Source of the DNA: Acanthosepion esculentum
Lineage: Eukaryota > Mollusca > Cephalopoda > Sepiida > Sepiidae
Direction of reading: 5' to 3'
DNA length: 64,000 nucleotides
Assembly: GCA_964036315.1 (NCBI GenBank)
Contig: OZ038510.1
Coordinates: 79,044,256 to 79,108,255 of the forward strand
The number at the start of each line of letters is the position of its first letter. Position 1 is the first letter of the stretch. The notes beneath the pieces are model-generated. The model was not told where the DNA came from and did no database searches. It saw nothing but the letters and a program-made list of their open reading frames with translations. The position numbers were made by a program, and so were the translations under genes. Shown here piece by piece: positions 1 to 10,753 of this stretch.

Positions 1-1535
1 GAGCAAAATAAAGGGTTCAGTTTGACATTCCACAACATGTTTATGAAAACGCAGTGAACCCATAACTTAATTTTTATTTCATAAATTGAACAAAACAAAA
101 GATTAACCACTAAAATTATTAAGACAATAGAATAATCATAACAATATGTAGTAATAAAAATTATGTGACGGATAGAAATTTCGTTCCTACGAGGCACCAC
201 AAAAATTTAGGAGTTTCTTTTCGGACTGAATACAAAAAAATATCACTCCACTGTTTTTTTTTTAAATGCCAAAAATCAGGAAATTATTCGGTGCAAACCA
301 AATATTCACCCTATTCTTTAATTTACACTGAAAATTATTACAAATCATTTGTGGAAATATTTACGGTAGGCATTTTCCTCTTTTTCGATATTTCGTGTGT
401 ACTTTTTAATTTTTAGATGTCCGTGAAATTCTTTTAGTTATATAAAGAAAGACCCCTGAGTAAAAAAGAAAAAAAAAATGAATTATTAAGTGTGAACTTG
501 TTGAAAATTCGTCCCGAATTTTACCAAAATTAATTCAATATAACTTAATAAATAATTTTTTTGAGAGTTGGCGCTTGCATAATTTAATAATAAAATGTTA
601 TTTTCTTTAAGATTGGGCAGAAAAAAATCTAATTTTCAATTACTTGTATAACTGACATCCATTTAAACGTGGCATGTGGAAATAGAACAGTCTATCCCAG
701 AGAGCGAAATTAAGGGTTCAGTTTGACATTCCACAACATGTTTATGAAAACGCATTTTTAAAATTTATTTTTGGTTTTTAAGTACCTAGTAATCTTTACA
801 AATTAACATATTTTCAGCAATTATTTAAGATTTTATTGACTTTTAGTTAACTTTTTAAGAAGCATTATGAAATTTGCATTTCGTTTCTAAGTTTTTAAGT
901 TTACTACCCGAAACGAAAAATTAATTCATAAATTTACTTTTCACTTAACAATATCCTCAAATTGCATTGATGAAAGCAATGAAGAATTTAAACGATTTTT
1001 GAAATATATTATTATAATTAAAATTTAAAAAAAGAAAAAATTCTTGTAAAAATTCATTATTCATCAAAAAACAAAAATTTCTTCAGTTAGTAATGTCCTT
1101 AATATAACTTATTTACAAAAGCAATTAAAAGCTTTTTTAATTAAATAATGTCATATTTTATCGCATTTTTTTATTTTACAATTCAGAGCAGGTTTTCAAT
1201 GAAACAGGGAACTGTTTTACAAAAAACAGAGATGATTTACTTTCTCCAAAGAGTCCTGTCTTAACTAATAAAAAATCCTACACTTTAAAATTTAATTTCT
1301 CGAAATTTCATGAAATTATGTAAATGGGTGGTAACATATGTAAAACAAAATATTTTTTTCACCAAGATTTTCTAAAAATAAAAATTACAAAAATAATTTC
1401 ATTCATTTCTGAATATGTCCTGAAAGTTTCATTAAAATCCGAAAATGATTTGAATTTTGCAAGAATTTCCAAATCATTGTGTTTTCCTCGGAAAAAGCGC
1501 AAAATAAAATGAATTTCTTTTTTTTAGTTCGCCGC
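1..1535. repeat. AT-rich repeat debris left of the outer LTR
   Basis: No gene is supported here. A roughly 40-bp block (17-57) recurs at 712-755; it begins with GGGTTCAGTTTGACATTCC. The second copy follows a GGCATGTGGAAATAGAAC segment shared with the SINE-like repeats at 42.74 and 45.37 kb, so 660-757 is a fragment of that family. The stretch 1330-1500 is a reverse-complement copy of an AT-rich dispersed repeat also seen near 16.4, 23.8, 32.4 and 35.4 kb. The short open frames (165-416, 1324-1512) are low-complexity and not credible genes. Confidence 0.6.
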
Positions 1536-2399
1536 TGTAGAATCGTCCGTATTTTTCCACTCAACCCGTTTAAAGGCGGAATTTTCCATAAGAGCTAGTT
1601 TCGACCAATCAACACCACACATTGCGAAACTCGGCTTATTATTGGTCGAGACGCCCCAGGATAAATTTTGGCGCGAATGCGCTGGGAGCCGATCTGATCT
1701 TCGCAGAGTAAATAAAAGGACGAATCTTAGTCCGATTCACTAGTCAGCAATTCACTCTCAGAGAGATTTCTACAGAGATCCACGCGTGTCTACATCTTGA
1801 CTTAAAGGACTTTTCGCGCGTCAACACCTGACTCCACCTTCAACCTCTTTCTCTTTCTCTCTCTCTGAAATCTTTGTACGTTTCTAAAAAAGTGTTATTC
1901 TACACTACCAAACAGAAATTATTACTAAAGCAAATATATATAAAAAAATACGGTCCAAGGTGAATAACTCTGCCAAAACAAAAACATACAAAATTCAGCA
2001 AAAAAAATCTCGCAACTACAATACTTTAAAATTTATCTCTCGATAAATTTTCCTCAAATTTTTATGTGAACACTTTTCCTAAACAAAGGAACATTCATGA
2101 ACTTTGAGTTCATAAAATACTCAATTCAACTTTTGTTCAACAATTCAGTTATTTCGACTGAAACACAACTTTTTCCAAAATTGTATTGTAATTTATTTGT
2201 ACATAAATATTCAATGTTTGTTTCTAATTGAATTCACGGCTACCTTTGTTTCTTTGTTCAATATTGCCTTTGAGATTTATTCAATTTGTATTGTCTACGC
2301 TAAAATTGTTGTGATTAATATGAAGAACATGCTTTTCACGTTTATTACCACAAACCTAAAACCCTTCTGATTACACACTAATTCATAGCAATCCCAACA
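1536..2399 (+). repeat. 5' LTR of the outer gypsy element
   Basis: The LTR begins TGTAGAATCG and ends near CCCAACA, and matches 10489-11349. It holds a TATA-like AATAAAAGG at about 1710-1720 followed by a short TC-rich leader, which fits a promoter in the U3/R region. The sequence TTGGTGACCCCGACG follows immediately and fits a primer-binding site. Confidence 0.93.
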
Positions 2400-2400
2400 A

Positions 2401-2417
2401 ATTGGTGACCCCGACGT
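2401..2417 (+). promoter_or_regulatory. Primer-binding site of the outer element
   Basis: TGGTGACCCCGACG lies directly after the LTR end. TGG at the start matches the complement of a tRNA CCA tail, as expected for minus-strand priming of an LTR retrotransposon. I do not name the tRNA. The nested element has the related TGGTGAACGCCGACG at 5308. Confidence 0.7.
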
Positions 2418-2483
2418 TTGTACAGGCAAAACCACCAACAAATTGATAACCACATTATTTCAAACAACAAAACCTCAATCGAC

Positions 2484-3296
2484 ATGGCAGATCCTGTACA
2501 ACCAATTGAAGCTGCACTCAGGATGGAACTCCCTTCCTATACCACGAATACACAAACGTGGTTCATACAACTCGACGCGATTTTCCAAGCCAGACACGTG
2601 ACGTCCCAGCAGTCGAAATTCGCGTTTGTTGTGGAGAAACTTCCCGCTGAAATCGCTGCGGAAGTAGCGGATATCCTTATTAATCTCCCGCCCGAAAAGC
2701 CGTATGAGGTGCTTCGGCACGCAATCCTACAACGAACAGGTTGCTCCGAGGAACGAAAGATTAAGGATCTCCTTACGAATGTAACACTCGGGAACAGCAA
2801 ACCCTCCCAACTTCTTCGTAAAATGATTACACTACTCGGTGACAACAGTATATCCGAAACTGTATTAAAACAAATGTGGCTGGAGAAATTGCCGCCCGAT
2901 ATAGTGCAAATTTTAGCAGTCCTAACTGAGGAGGTCGATGTCCACAAGCTGGCATCGATCGCGGACAAAATCGTGGACACTAGACCAGCGCGCCAAATTT
3001 CCTCTGTCGGGACAGATAACCCGACCCCGGATGTTAACCAGCAACTCCATTTTCTGACTACCGAACTAAGGAACCTGTCTTTACGCCTAGACAGAATTCA
3101 GAGCATTCCTGGACGGAGTCGCGATACTTCAGCTAACAGACACAATCCTGGTAGGCGACGATCAACGTCAAGACATACTCGTCACCGCCAGAGAAACTAT
3201 TGCTGGTATCATGAAGTGTTTGGCGCCCGCGCAAGAAAGTGTCAGCCACCATGTGCGTACAAGAACGCGGGAAACTCCGAACCCGGCGGCCATTAA
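2484..3296 (+). CDS. gag: Gag polyprotein of the outer gypsy element
   Basis: The open frame runs from 2418, but the Met at 2484 (MADPVQPIEAAL) is the better start because the nested element's gag begins the same way (MADDAEE). The N-terminal half has the capsid pattern of this lineage (ETVLKQMWLEKLPPDIVQIL). The C-terminus carries the zinc motif C-x2-H-x9-C-x3-C (CWYH...CQPPC) instead of the usual C-x2-C-x4-H-x4-C knuckle. It would package RNA in the virus-like particle. It is followed by the protease in another frame, overlapping at about 3239-3296, so pol probably needs a ribosomal frameshift. Confidence 0.9.
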   Translation: MADPVQPIEAALRMELPSYTTNTQTWFIQLDAIFQARHVTSQQSKFAFVVEKLPAEIAAEVADILINLPPEKPYEVLRHAILQRTGCSEERKIKDLLTNVTLGNSKPSQLLRKMITLLGDNSISETVLKQMWLEKLPPDIVQILAVLTEEVDVHKLASIADKIVDTRPARQISSVGTDNPTPDVNQQLHFLTTELRNLSLRLDRIQSIPGRSRDTSANRHNPGRRRSTSRHTRHRQRNYCWYHEVFGARARKCQPPCAYKNAGNSEPGGH

Positions 3297-4578
3297 GGGC
3301 GTGTGCTGCTGGGGTAAATAACGGAAATCGCCTATTTTACGTTCTCGACAACAACAGCAGATTGAAATTCTTAGTTGACACTGGCGCTCAGATCAGCGTT
3401 ATACCGCTGAGTTATTGTAAGAAATCGTCATTAACGCCCAGACAAACTCAACTCAAGCTACAGGCTGCAAACGGCACATCCATCAGCACGTATGGCGAAC
3501 GTATTATGTCTATAAGCATCGGCCTACGGAGAGAATATACATGGACCTTCACTATAGCCGATGTAGAGTTACCCATTAGGAGCGGATTTCCTCGCACACT
3601 TCGACTTGTCCGTGGAGCTGTCATCTCGGACACTTACCGATATGCGCACGGATAAGCGACGACGCGGATTTTTATCCAAGCTTTCCACGGTTGGACTGAC
3701 TGCTCTGGTACCTAGTGCGAACGGTTGCGAAGATTTGCTTAAGCAGTACAAATCTCTTTTAGCACTGTTCACTCATACAGAACCCATAAAACACAACACA
3801 ACACATACTGTTAAAACAACTGGACCCCCAGTCCACGTGTCACCCCGTCGTCTACACCCAACTAAATTACTGGTGGCTAAGGAAGAATTCGAAAACATGC
3901 TCAAACTGGGCATAATAAGACCATCTTCCAGTCCGTATTCCACACCGTTACACATGGTCCCTAAGAACGAACCTGATGCCTGGCGACCGTGTGGAGATTA
4001 CAGACTCCTAAACGCTCGGACTGTGCCAGACAAATACCCAATCCCTCATATTAAGGATTTTGCTTTGTCCCTTGAAGGCGCTACTGTCTTCACCAAGCTG
4101 GACTTAAGGAAGGCTTTTTATCAGATTCCTATCGAACCATCTGATATTCATAAAACAGCAATAACAACACCGTTCGGTTTGTACGAATTTACCCGAATGC
4201 CGTTCGGACTCCGTAATGCTGCGCAATCTTTTCAGCGTCTTATAGACGAAGTCCTCCGCGGATTACCTTATACTTATGCGTACATTGACGACGTACTGAT
4301 AGCAAGTAAAACGCCCGAGGAACATCGTAACCATCTACAGTCGGTCTTTGAACGATTGCAACATTACGGACTAAAGTTAAACATTGATAAATGTTTATTC
4401 GCTGTCCCCGAATTAACTTTCCTTGGTCACGTCATTGATGAGAATGGCTTAGCTCCCCTGGACGAAAAGGTCAAGGCCATCAGTGAATTCCCACCACCGT
4501 CAACATTAAGACAGCTACGGCGATTCATTGGCATGATCAACTACTATCGCCGATTTATACGCGACTGTGCCATTGTAC
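3239..4578 (+). pseudogene. pol: Protease and reverse transcriptase part of outer pol, frameshifted and split
   Basis: The aspartic protease active site is FLVDTGAQISVIP (DTG at 3377-3385). Near 3575 the protease frame is lost: the conserved strand that normally reads ILGADF appears as IRSGF, consistent with a loss of about 2 nt, after which reading continues in the 3606-4706 frame. Reverse transcriptase follows with [18 protein letters not shown] and the catalytic YIDDVL at 4281-4298. Homology stops at [11 protein letters not shown], exactly where the nested LTR begins at 4579. The remaining domains resume at 8616. This is an inactive copy. Confidence 0.92.
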
Positions 4579-5305
4579 TGTGGTGGCACGGAGCAAGCGA
4601 AGGACCGGATATTAACCCTCAGAGGTTTAGACAGCAAATGACCAATACTGGTCTCTGCGCACCCGGCTCCACGCAGAATTTCCGGTGGAAAACTAAAAAG
4701 AAATAAAAAGAATGATAAACAATTTTCCACCAATTAAACAGCTCCGCGCCATACCCAACAGTTTGTTTCAGCAGACTGACTCTGATCCGAAGGGCACACA
4801 TAAATAGAGCGATAAATTCACTTCTAAGACAGAAAGCTTTGAAGTACCGTCAGTGAATGTCGCTACGCTTTTCTCACCCATCAAACCCGATGCCTTCAGC
4901 CTTCCTTCACCAACGGAGATATCAAAGGACTCCTACCAACCCATTGACCTCACCTTTCATCTCCTGTGACCAGCACGTCATGAACTTAAGTATTAACAAG
5001 AGACACTTATATTCTTTTAATAATCGGATTTCTCTTCTATGAATGAACATTTTATAACGGACTTTGTGCGTGTAAATCAAGAAACATTGTACTATTCATT
5101 GATGTTGCATTTAAATACAAAGTGTTTTTGATATACCCTTCTCTTTCGTATGTTATTTTGTTTATGTTATGGTGACCTCAAATTGATCGCTTGTTGAACC
5201 TTTAGGCCAAACTAGCGGCTGTCCCGAAGGACTGCTACTATTTATCTACCTTCTGATACAAGCAACAATTAACAACGAGAACTCTACCCCCCCCCCATCA
5301 CCATA
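4579..5305 (+). repeat. 5' LTR of the nested element
   Basis: Matches 7888-8611 almost base for base. A TATA-like ACATAAATAGAG at about 4798-4808 is a plausible core promoter. Short open frames at 4857-5042 (and 8166-8351 in the other LTR) are not protein genes. A TGG-starting primer-binding site follows at 5308. Confidence 0.95.
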
Positions 5306-5426
5306 AGTGGTGAACGCCGACGTGATTTTAACACAAATATATACACGCACGCACAAAAAAAAAAAAAAAAAAAAAAAAATTGAACTGTCACAAAATTAGA
5401 ATTTTTATTCAACACAAACCAAAAAC
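5306..5426 (+). promoter_or_regulatory. Primer-binding site and leader of the nested element
   Basis: TGGTGAACGCCGACG at 5308-5322 is the probable primer-binding site, separated from the LTR end by two bases. A run of about 24 A residues (5357-5380) follows, then an AT-rich leader up to the gag start at 5427. Confidence 0.65.
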
Positions 5427-6233
5427 ATGGCAGATGACGCTGAAGAAACTACAATTAATCAAAACCAACCAATCCAAGCTGTTGCGATAAAACCACCAAA
5501 CTTCATTGAATCAAACGTAATAGCTTGGTTTGCGATAATGGAGGCGCAATTTAATATTGCAAATATAAGACAGACCAGTCAAAAAATTTTTAACACTTTG
5601 GCAGCTCTCCCTGTGGACGTAGTAGGAAATATACAGCCAACTATACTGCAATCAAAAGATTACGACGCACTAAGAGAAGCAGTGACGGGCGCTTACGAGA
5701 AAACAAAACCAGAGATGCTGGACAAATTAATGTCGTCATCGACTGTAACAGGTCGTCCCTCAGTATACCTGAATGAACTTATGTCATTAGCAAGCCGAAT
5801 TGGCGTAGGGGACGATATCGTACGTCACAAATTTATTCAAGCCCTACCTCACTCCATTAAACCAGTGGTAGCGGCACAAGTCGATTTAGACACAGATCGC
5901 CTTGGAAGAATGGCGGATGACTTACTATTATATTTTAACAAACAAGACACCGCACATATTCGACAGATTTCGGGGAAGCAAAGGGATGAACAGCAAAATA
6001 AAAATGAAACTAAAAGGATACATGGCTGTTCCCACAGTGAAAATAAATTCCCTACCAGTGTTCGCCCTTTTAACAAGGACCAAAAACCTCTAATTTGCCG
6101 AGCGCATTTATACTTTGCGGAACGTGCAAAATTTTGTAAGCCGTGGTGCAGATGGCCAAATAAACGGAATGTTCAAATGCAACCCAACTCTCGCCCAAAT
6201 TCACCAGTTCCTCGTGAGATTTCGGAAAACTAA
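5427..6233 (+). CDS. gag: Gag polyprotein of the nested gypsy element
   Basis: Intact 268-residue frame starting MADDAEETT. The capsid-like portion includes PNFIESNVIAWFAIMEAQF and KFIQALPHSIKPVVAAQ, parallel to the outer element's gag. The C-terminus has the same unusual zinc pattern, C-x2-H-x9-C-x3-C (CRAH...CKPWC), placing both elements in one gypsy lineage. Pol follows in a different frame at 6245 with little or no gap, suggesting frameshift or reinitiation for pol synthesis. Confidence 0.9.
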   Translation: MADDAEETTINQNQPIQAVAIKPPNFIESNVIAWFAIMEAQFNIANIRQTSQKIFNTLAALPVDVVGNIQPTILQSKDYDALREAVTGAYEKTKPEMLDKLMSSSTVTGRPSVYLNELMSLASRIGVGDDIVRHKFIQALPHSIKPVVAAQVDLDTDRLGRMADDLLLYFNKQDTAHIRQISGKQRDEQQNKNETKRIHGCSHSENKFPTSVRPFNKDQKPLICRAHLYFAERAKFCKPWCRWPNKRNVQMQPNSRPNSPVPREISEN

Positions 6234-6244
6234 CTAGGCGAGAG

Positions 6245-7573
6245 GTGTTAGCTTCCATTTCCTCGCCGCTTCTCATTGTAGCCGCACGGTTAGGAGCTCA
6301 AAGTTTAAATTTTATTGTGGATACAGGAGCTGCCGTATCTATACTTCCGAAGAGATATTTAAGCGGAGCTGTAACATACCCAACCAATATCTCTTTAGTG
6401 TCTGCCAACGGTCAAAAGATTGAATGCTCAGGACAAGCAGTACTGAATCTAACACTACGGAACCTCAGACGAGAATTTACCTGGACATTTATAATAGCCG
6501 AAACTGCTCAGCCACTCCTAGGATACGATTTCCTAAACCATTTCGGGCTAATGGTGGACTGCACAAACAATAAGCTGATTGATAAAATGACTAATAGACA
6601 ATCCGATGCACATCCATCGTCTATTATCATGAATATAGATTTAGTACCGAATAAAGATGCTAACAAAATGGTACGAGCAATTCTGGAGAAATACCCAAAC
6701 TTAATTTCTCCTCATCGCGACACGAATGCAACAAAACAAAAGATATTCCATAGAATAGAAACTGGTAGCAACCCTCCTACTTTCTCCAGAGCCAGACAAT
6801 TATCAGCTCAGAGATGTGAAATTGCAAAAGAGGAATTCAAAAAACTCCTAAAGGCAGGAATAATTTCCCCTTCAAACTCTGAATGGAGTTCAGCCTTACA
6901 TATGGTACCGAAGTCAGACGGCACATATAGACCTGTTGGCGATTACAGACATTTAAATACCATAACAAAAGCCGATCGATATCAAGTCCCAAATATAAAT
7001 TCCTTGTCTTCGAAGCTTCATAATAAGAAGTTCTTTTCAAAGATAGACCTGTCGTCTGCTTATCATCAGATACCTGTACATCCGGAGGATGTTTGCAAGA
7101 CAGCCATCTCTACCCCTTTTGGGTTATTTGAATATAACTATATGCCTTTCGGACTACGGAACGCATCATGTACTTTTCAGAGAATGATGGACAATATCTT
7201 TCGTGATACTGATTATACCTTTGTATATATCGACGATATCCTTATATTCTCAGAAGATGAAGAAACTCATTCCAAGCATATCGACCTAGTACTACAAAAA
7301 CTGTGTGAGTACGATTTTAAAATTTGTCTCTCCAAATGCATATTTAGTGCTAATGAATTAGACTTTTTAGGATTTCATATTTCTGCTAGTGGTCTCAAAC
7401 CCAGTGCTAAAAAGTTGAATGAATTAAGTGAATTTCCTCAACCAAACGATTCCAAATCACTACGCCGATTCATCGGAATGGCAAATTTTTACAGAAAACT
7501 TGTGCCAAATTTCAGCGATATCATACTACCTCTCACGGAAAAAATACGTTTAAACCAAAATTCCAAGTATTAA
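6245..7573 (+). CDS. pol: Protease and reverse transcriptase of the nested element, truncated pol
   Basis: 442 residues. Protease active site FIVDTGAAVSILP (Asp 26 at 6320) with the downstream LLGYDFLNHFGL flap region intact. Reverse transcriptase shows [30 protein letters not shown] and the catalytic YIDDILI near 7225-7245. The frame stops at 7573, just after the reverse transcriptase connection region (RRFIGMANFYRKLVP). RNase H and the integrase catalytic core are absent because of an internal deletion with its joint near 7545-7560. Confidence 0.9.
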   Translation: MLASISSPLLIVAARLGAQSLNFIVDTGAAVSILPKRYLSGAVTYPTNISLVSANGQKIECSGQAVLNLTLRNLRREFTWTFIIAETAQPLLGYDFLNHFGLMVDCTNNKLIDKMTNRQSDAHPSSIIMNIDLVPNKDANKMVRAILEKYPNLISPHRDTNATKQKIFHRIETGSNPPTFSRARQLSAQRCEIAKEEFKKLLKAGIISPSNSEWSSALHMVPKSDGTYRPVGDYRHLNTITKADRYQVPNINSLSSKLHNKKFFSKIDLSSAYHQIPVHPEDVCKTAISTPFGLFEYNYMPFGLRNASCTFQRMMDNIFRDTDYTFVYIDDILIFSEDEETHSKHIDLVLQKLCEYDFKICLSKCIFSANELDFLGFHISASGLKPSAKKLNELSEFPQPNDSKSLRRFIGMANFYRKLVPNFSDIILPLTEKIRLNQNSKY

Positions 7574-7818
7574 GTCGTCATGAAAAATATTTTACTATTA
7601 AAAGATCGGATGACGTACATAGTAATGTTTCAATAGATAGACTAAAACCTGCATATATTTCTGAAAATATAAAATCAAAAGATTCCATTGGATCAAGACC
7701 GGATTTGGATAACTCCCTATCTTGTTCCGAAGAAACTAATGATAACAAACCAGAAACTAGAACGAAGTCCGGTAGAACGGTTAAATGGAAGAAAGAAAAC
7801 ACATATTTTTATTACTAA
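7558..7818 (+). pseudogene. Integrase C-terminal tail remnant of the nested element
   Basis: A second frame reads QVLSRHEKYFTIK, then [11 protein letters not shown], and ends with a TRSGRTVKW motif. The outer element's integrase C-terminus has the same signature ([24 protein letters not shown]). It directly abuts the reverse transcriptase segment, which proves that the intervening RNase H and integrase core were removed by one deletion. Confidence 0.85.
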
Positions 7819-7887
7819 AAAAAAAAACAAAAAAAAAAAAAAGAAGCAAAACAACAACAACAACTCCGTTTACTGGGGCGAAAGTTA
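7819..7887 (+). other. A-rich tract and polypurine-like primer before the nested 3' LTR
   Basis: A long A/AAC-rich stretch (7817-7862) is followed by ACTGGGGCGAAAG directly ahead of the LTR. The G/A-rich end fits the polypurine tract that primes plus-strand synthesis. Confidence 0.6.
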
Positions 7888-8611
7888 TGTGGTGGCACGG
7901 AGCAAGCGAAGGACCGGATATTAACCCTCAGAGGTTTAGACAGCAAATGACCAATACTGGTCTCTGCGCACCCGGCTCCACGCAGAATTTCCGGTGGAAA
8001 ACTAAAAAGAAATAAAAAGAATGATAAACAATTTTCCACCAATTAAACAGCTCCGCGCCATACCCAACAGTTTGTTTCAGCAGACTGACTCTGATCCGAA
8101 GGGCACACATAAATAGAGCGATAAATTCACTTCTAAGACAGAAAGCTTTGAAGTACCGTCAGTGAATGTCGCTACGCTTTTCTCACCCATCAAACCCGAT
8201 GCCTTCAGCCTTCCTTCACCAACGGAGATATCAAAGGACTCCTACCAACCCATTGACCTCACCTTTCATCTCCTGTGACCAGCACGTCATGAACTTAAGT
8301 ATTAACAAGAGACACTTATATTCTTTTAATAATCGGATTTCTCTTCTATGAATGAACATTTTATAACGGACTTTGTGCGTGTAAATCAAGAAACATTGTA
8401 CTATTCATTGATGTTGCATTTAAATACAAAGTGTTTTTGATATACCCTTCTCTTTCGTATGTTATTTTGTTTATGTTATGGTGACCTCAAATTGATCGCT
8501 TGTTGAACCTTTAGGCCAAACTAGCGGCTGTCCCGAAGGACTGCTACTATTTATCTACCTTCTGATACAAGCAACAATTAACAACGAGAACTCTACCCCC
8601 CCATCACCATA
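7888..8611 (+). repeat. 3' LTR of the nested element
   Basis: Same start and end as 4579-5305, with only a shorter C-run near 8596-8602. The target duplication GTAC follows at 8612-8615. Confidence 0.95.
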
Positions 8612-8615
8612 GTAC

Positions 8616-10753
8616 TTCTTCCACTGACGAATCTTCTTTCTAATCATAAGCGAAAAAACCCGAAGATTGTGTTATCTGCAGACGAGCTGGACTCTTTTCG
8701 TAAAGCAAAACAAGCTTTGCAGGATTGTACCAAACTTGTGTACATTACGTCCTCACCCGACGCGAAACTGACGCTAACTACCGATGCGTCGTCGGATACA
8801 GTTGGTGCCGTACTTCACCAGATAGTCGACGGTGTGGAAAGACCACTGTCATTTTTCTCTATTAAGCTAAATACGGCCCAACAGAAGTATAGTACCTTCA
8901 GCCGTGAACTGTTGGCAATTTATTTAGCCATCAGACACTACCGGCACATCCTGGAAGGTCGTGACTTTTCAATTTTTACAGACCATAAGCCACTTACATA
9001 CGCTCTACATGCTAAGTCGGATAAGCACAATCCGCGAGATATCCGCTACATGGATTACATATCACAATTCTCGTCGGATATACGCTACATTAGTGGAGCT
9101 AGTAATACCGTGGCCGACACCTTGTCTCGTACAACTCTCAGCGCAGTGCAGAGTACAACACTGAACTTTGATAACTTAGCTGACGAGCAAGACAAGGACG
9201 AAACCCTGCAAGCTATCCACTCGGACACTTCCTTAAAAATTGAAAAAAGACCGCTCCCGTTTACAAACAGGTCAGTTTATTGTGACATCAGCACGGGTAA
9301 CCCGCGTCCGTACATTCCGCCAAATATGCGCCGTCTGATTTTTGAACATTTTCATACACAAGCACATCCTGGAGGCAAGGCGACGTTGCGGACCATATCG
9401 GACAGATTTATCTGGCCCGGTATGGCAGCTGACATTAAGCAGTGGTCCCGCACGTGTTTACGTTGCCAAGCCACCAAAGTTGGCAGACACACAAGGGCAC
9501 CTACATCAACCTTTGCCGACCCAGACGGTCGTTTTACTCACTTGCATGCAGATTTGGTGGGCCCACTTGAAAATGTGAATGGATTCGAGTACATTTTGAC
9601 CATAATCGACCGTTTTACTCGGTGGCCAGTCGCCATCCCACTGCAATCAACTACAGCTGAAACAGTGGCCAGTGCTATTTTTAATAACTGGATCACAAAC
9701 TTCGGATGCCCTTCGGTAATCACTACCGATAGAGGTCCACAGTTTCAATCAGCCCTTTTCAACGAATTCACTGATCTATTGGGAATTAAACATATTTCCA
9801 CTACAGCATATCACCCTTGTTCCAACGGCCTCGTAGAAAGATTCCATCGGCAGCTTAAGTATGCTATAACTGCTTCAACTAAAGGCCGAACTTGGGTTGA
9901 TAAACTTCCCCTGATCATGCTGGCTTTGAGGAATACTGTCAAGCAGGACTTGAACTGTACCAGTGCTGACTTGGTTTTTGGGACTCCCCTAACCTTGCCA
10001 GGACAGATCTTCGGCCCTGTATCGGACAACCTACCTAGCAGCCAGTTTATCAGCGACCTTCGGCAGAAAATGTCTGAAACTGTTTATACGCCGACCAGAG
10101 CCTTTCACAGGCCATATTACATCCCAGCTGATCTGCATACAGCCAAGTTCGTATTTCTACGCCGAGATATGGTCCGTAAACCTTTAACACCCAACTACAC
10201 TGGACCGCATCAGGTCATTTCTCGAGCGTCGAAATATTTTGTTCTAGATCTCGCCGGCAAGCGAACTACGGTCAGCATTGACCGGTTAAAACCAGCTTAT
10301 ATCAACAGTGACGACCAACCTGTGACCACTCAGCCAACACCTGTTTCTGAGACATCACATAAACACCCATCTTCTACGCCTGAACCCCAAATTAACCCAC
10401 CTACACGGACCAGGTCCGGCAGGCGCGTTCATTGGCCAGCAAAGTACACCACCTTTTATACGTTGACCATTAATCTCGTGGGGCTATTTGTAGAATCGTC
10501 CGTATTTTTCCACTCAACCCGTTTAAAGGTGGAATTTTCCATAAGAGCTAGTTTCGACCAATCAACACCACACATTGCGAAACTCGGCTTATTATTGGTC
10601 GAGACGCCCCAGGATAAATTTTGGCGCGAATGCGCTGGGAGCCGATCTGATCTTCGCAGAGTAAATAAAAGGACGAATCTTAGTCCAATTCACCAGTCAG
10701 CAATTCACTCTCAGAGAGATTTCTACAGAGATCCACGCGTGTCTACATCTTGA
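8616..10753 (+). CDS. pol: RNase H and integrase part of outer pol, 3' fragment
   Basis: Removing the nested element plus one GTAC copy joins this part in frame with the reverse transcriptase at 4578, so the insertion itself caused no shift. From the Met at 8669, RNase H shows TTDAS (Asp 39), SRELLA (Glu 80), TDHKPL (Asp 105) and ADTLSR (Asp 150). The integrase has an HHCC finger (H229, H233, C263, C266) and the D-D-E core at D295 (HADLVGP), D354 (TTDRGPQF) and E390 (NGLVERFH). The C-terminus is [11 protein letters not shown] and TRSGRRVHW. No stop is met before the 3' LTR, and the frame runs into it to 10753. Confidence 0.92.

Larger units (their letters stand above)
4579..8611 (+). mobile_element. 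Nested Ty3/gypsy retrotransposon, recent, internally deleted
   Basis: The element starts TGTGGTGGCACGG and ends CATCACCATA. It is flanked by a 4-bp direct duplication GTAC (4575-4578 and 8612-8615). Its 727- and 724-bp LTRs look identical apart from a C-run of 10 versus 7, so insertion was recent. It encodes gag, protease and reverse transcriptase, but RNase H and the integrase core are missing, so it must have moved with enzymes supplied by another copy or lost them later. It sits in sense orientation inside the outer element's pol. Confidence 0.95.
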
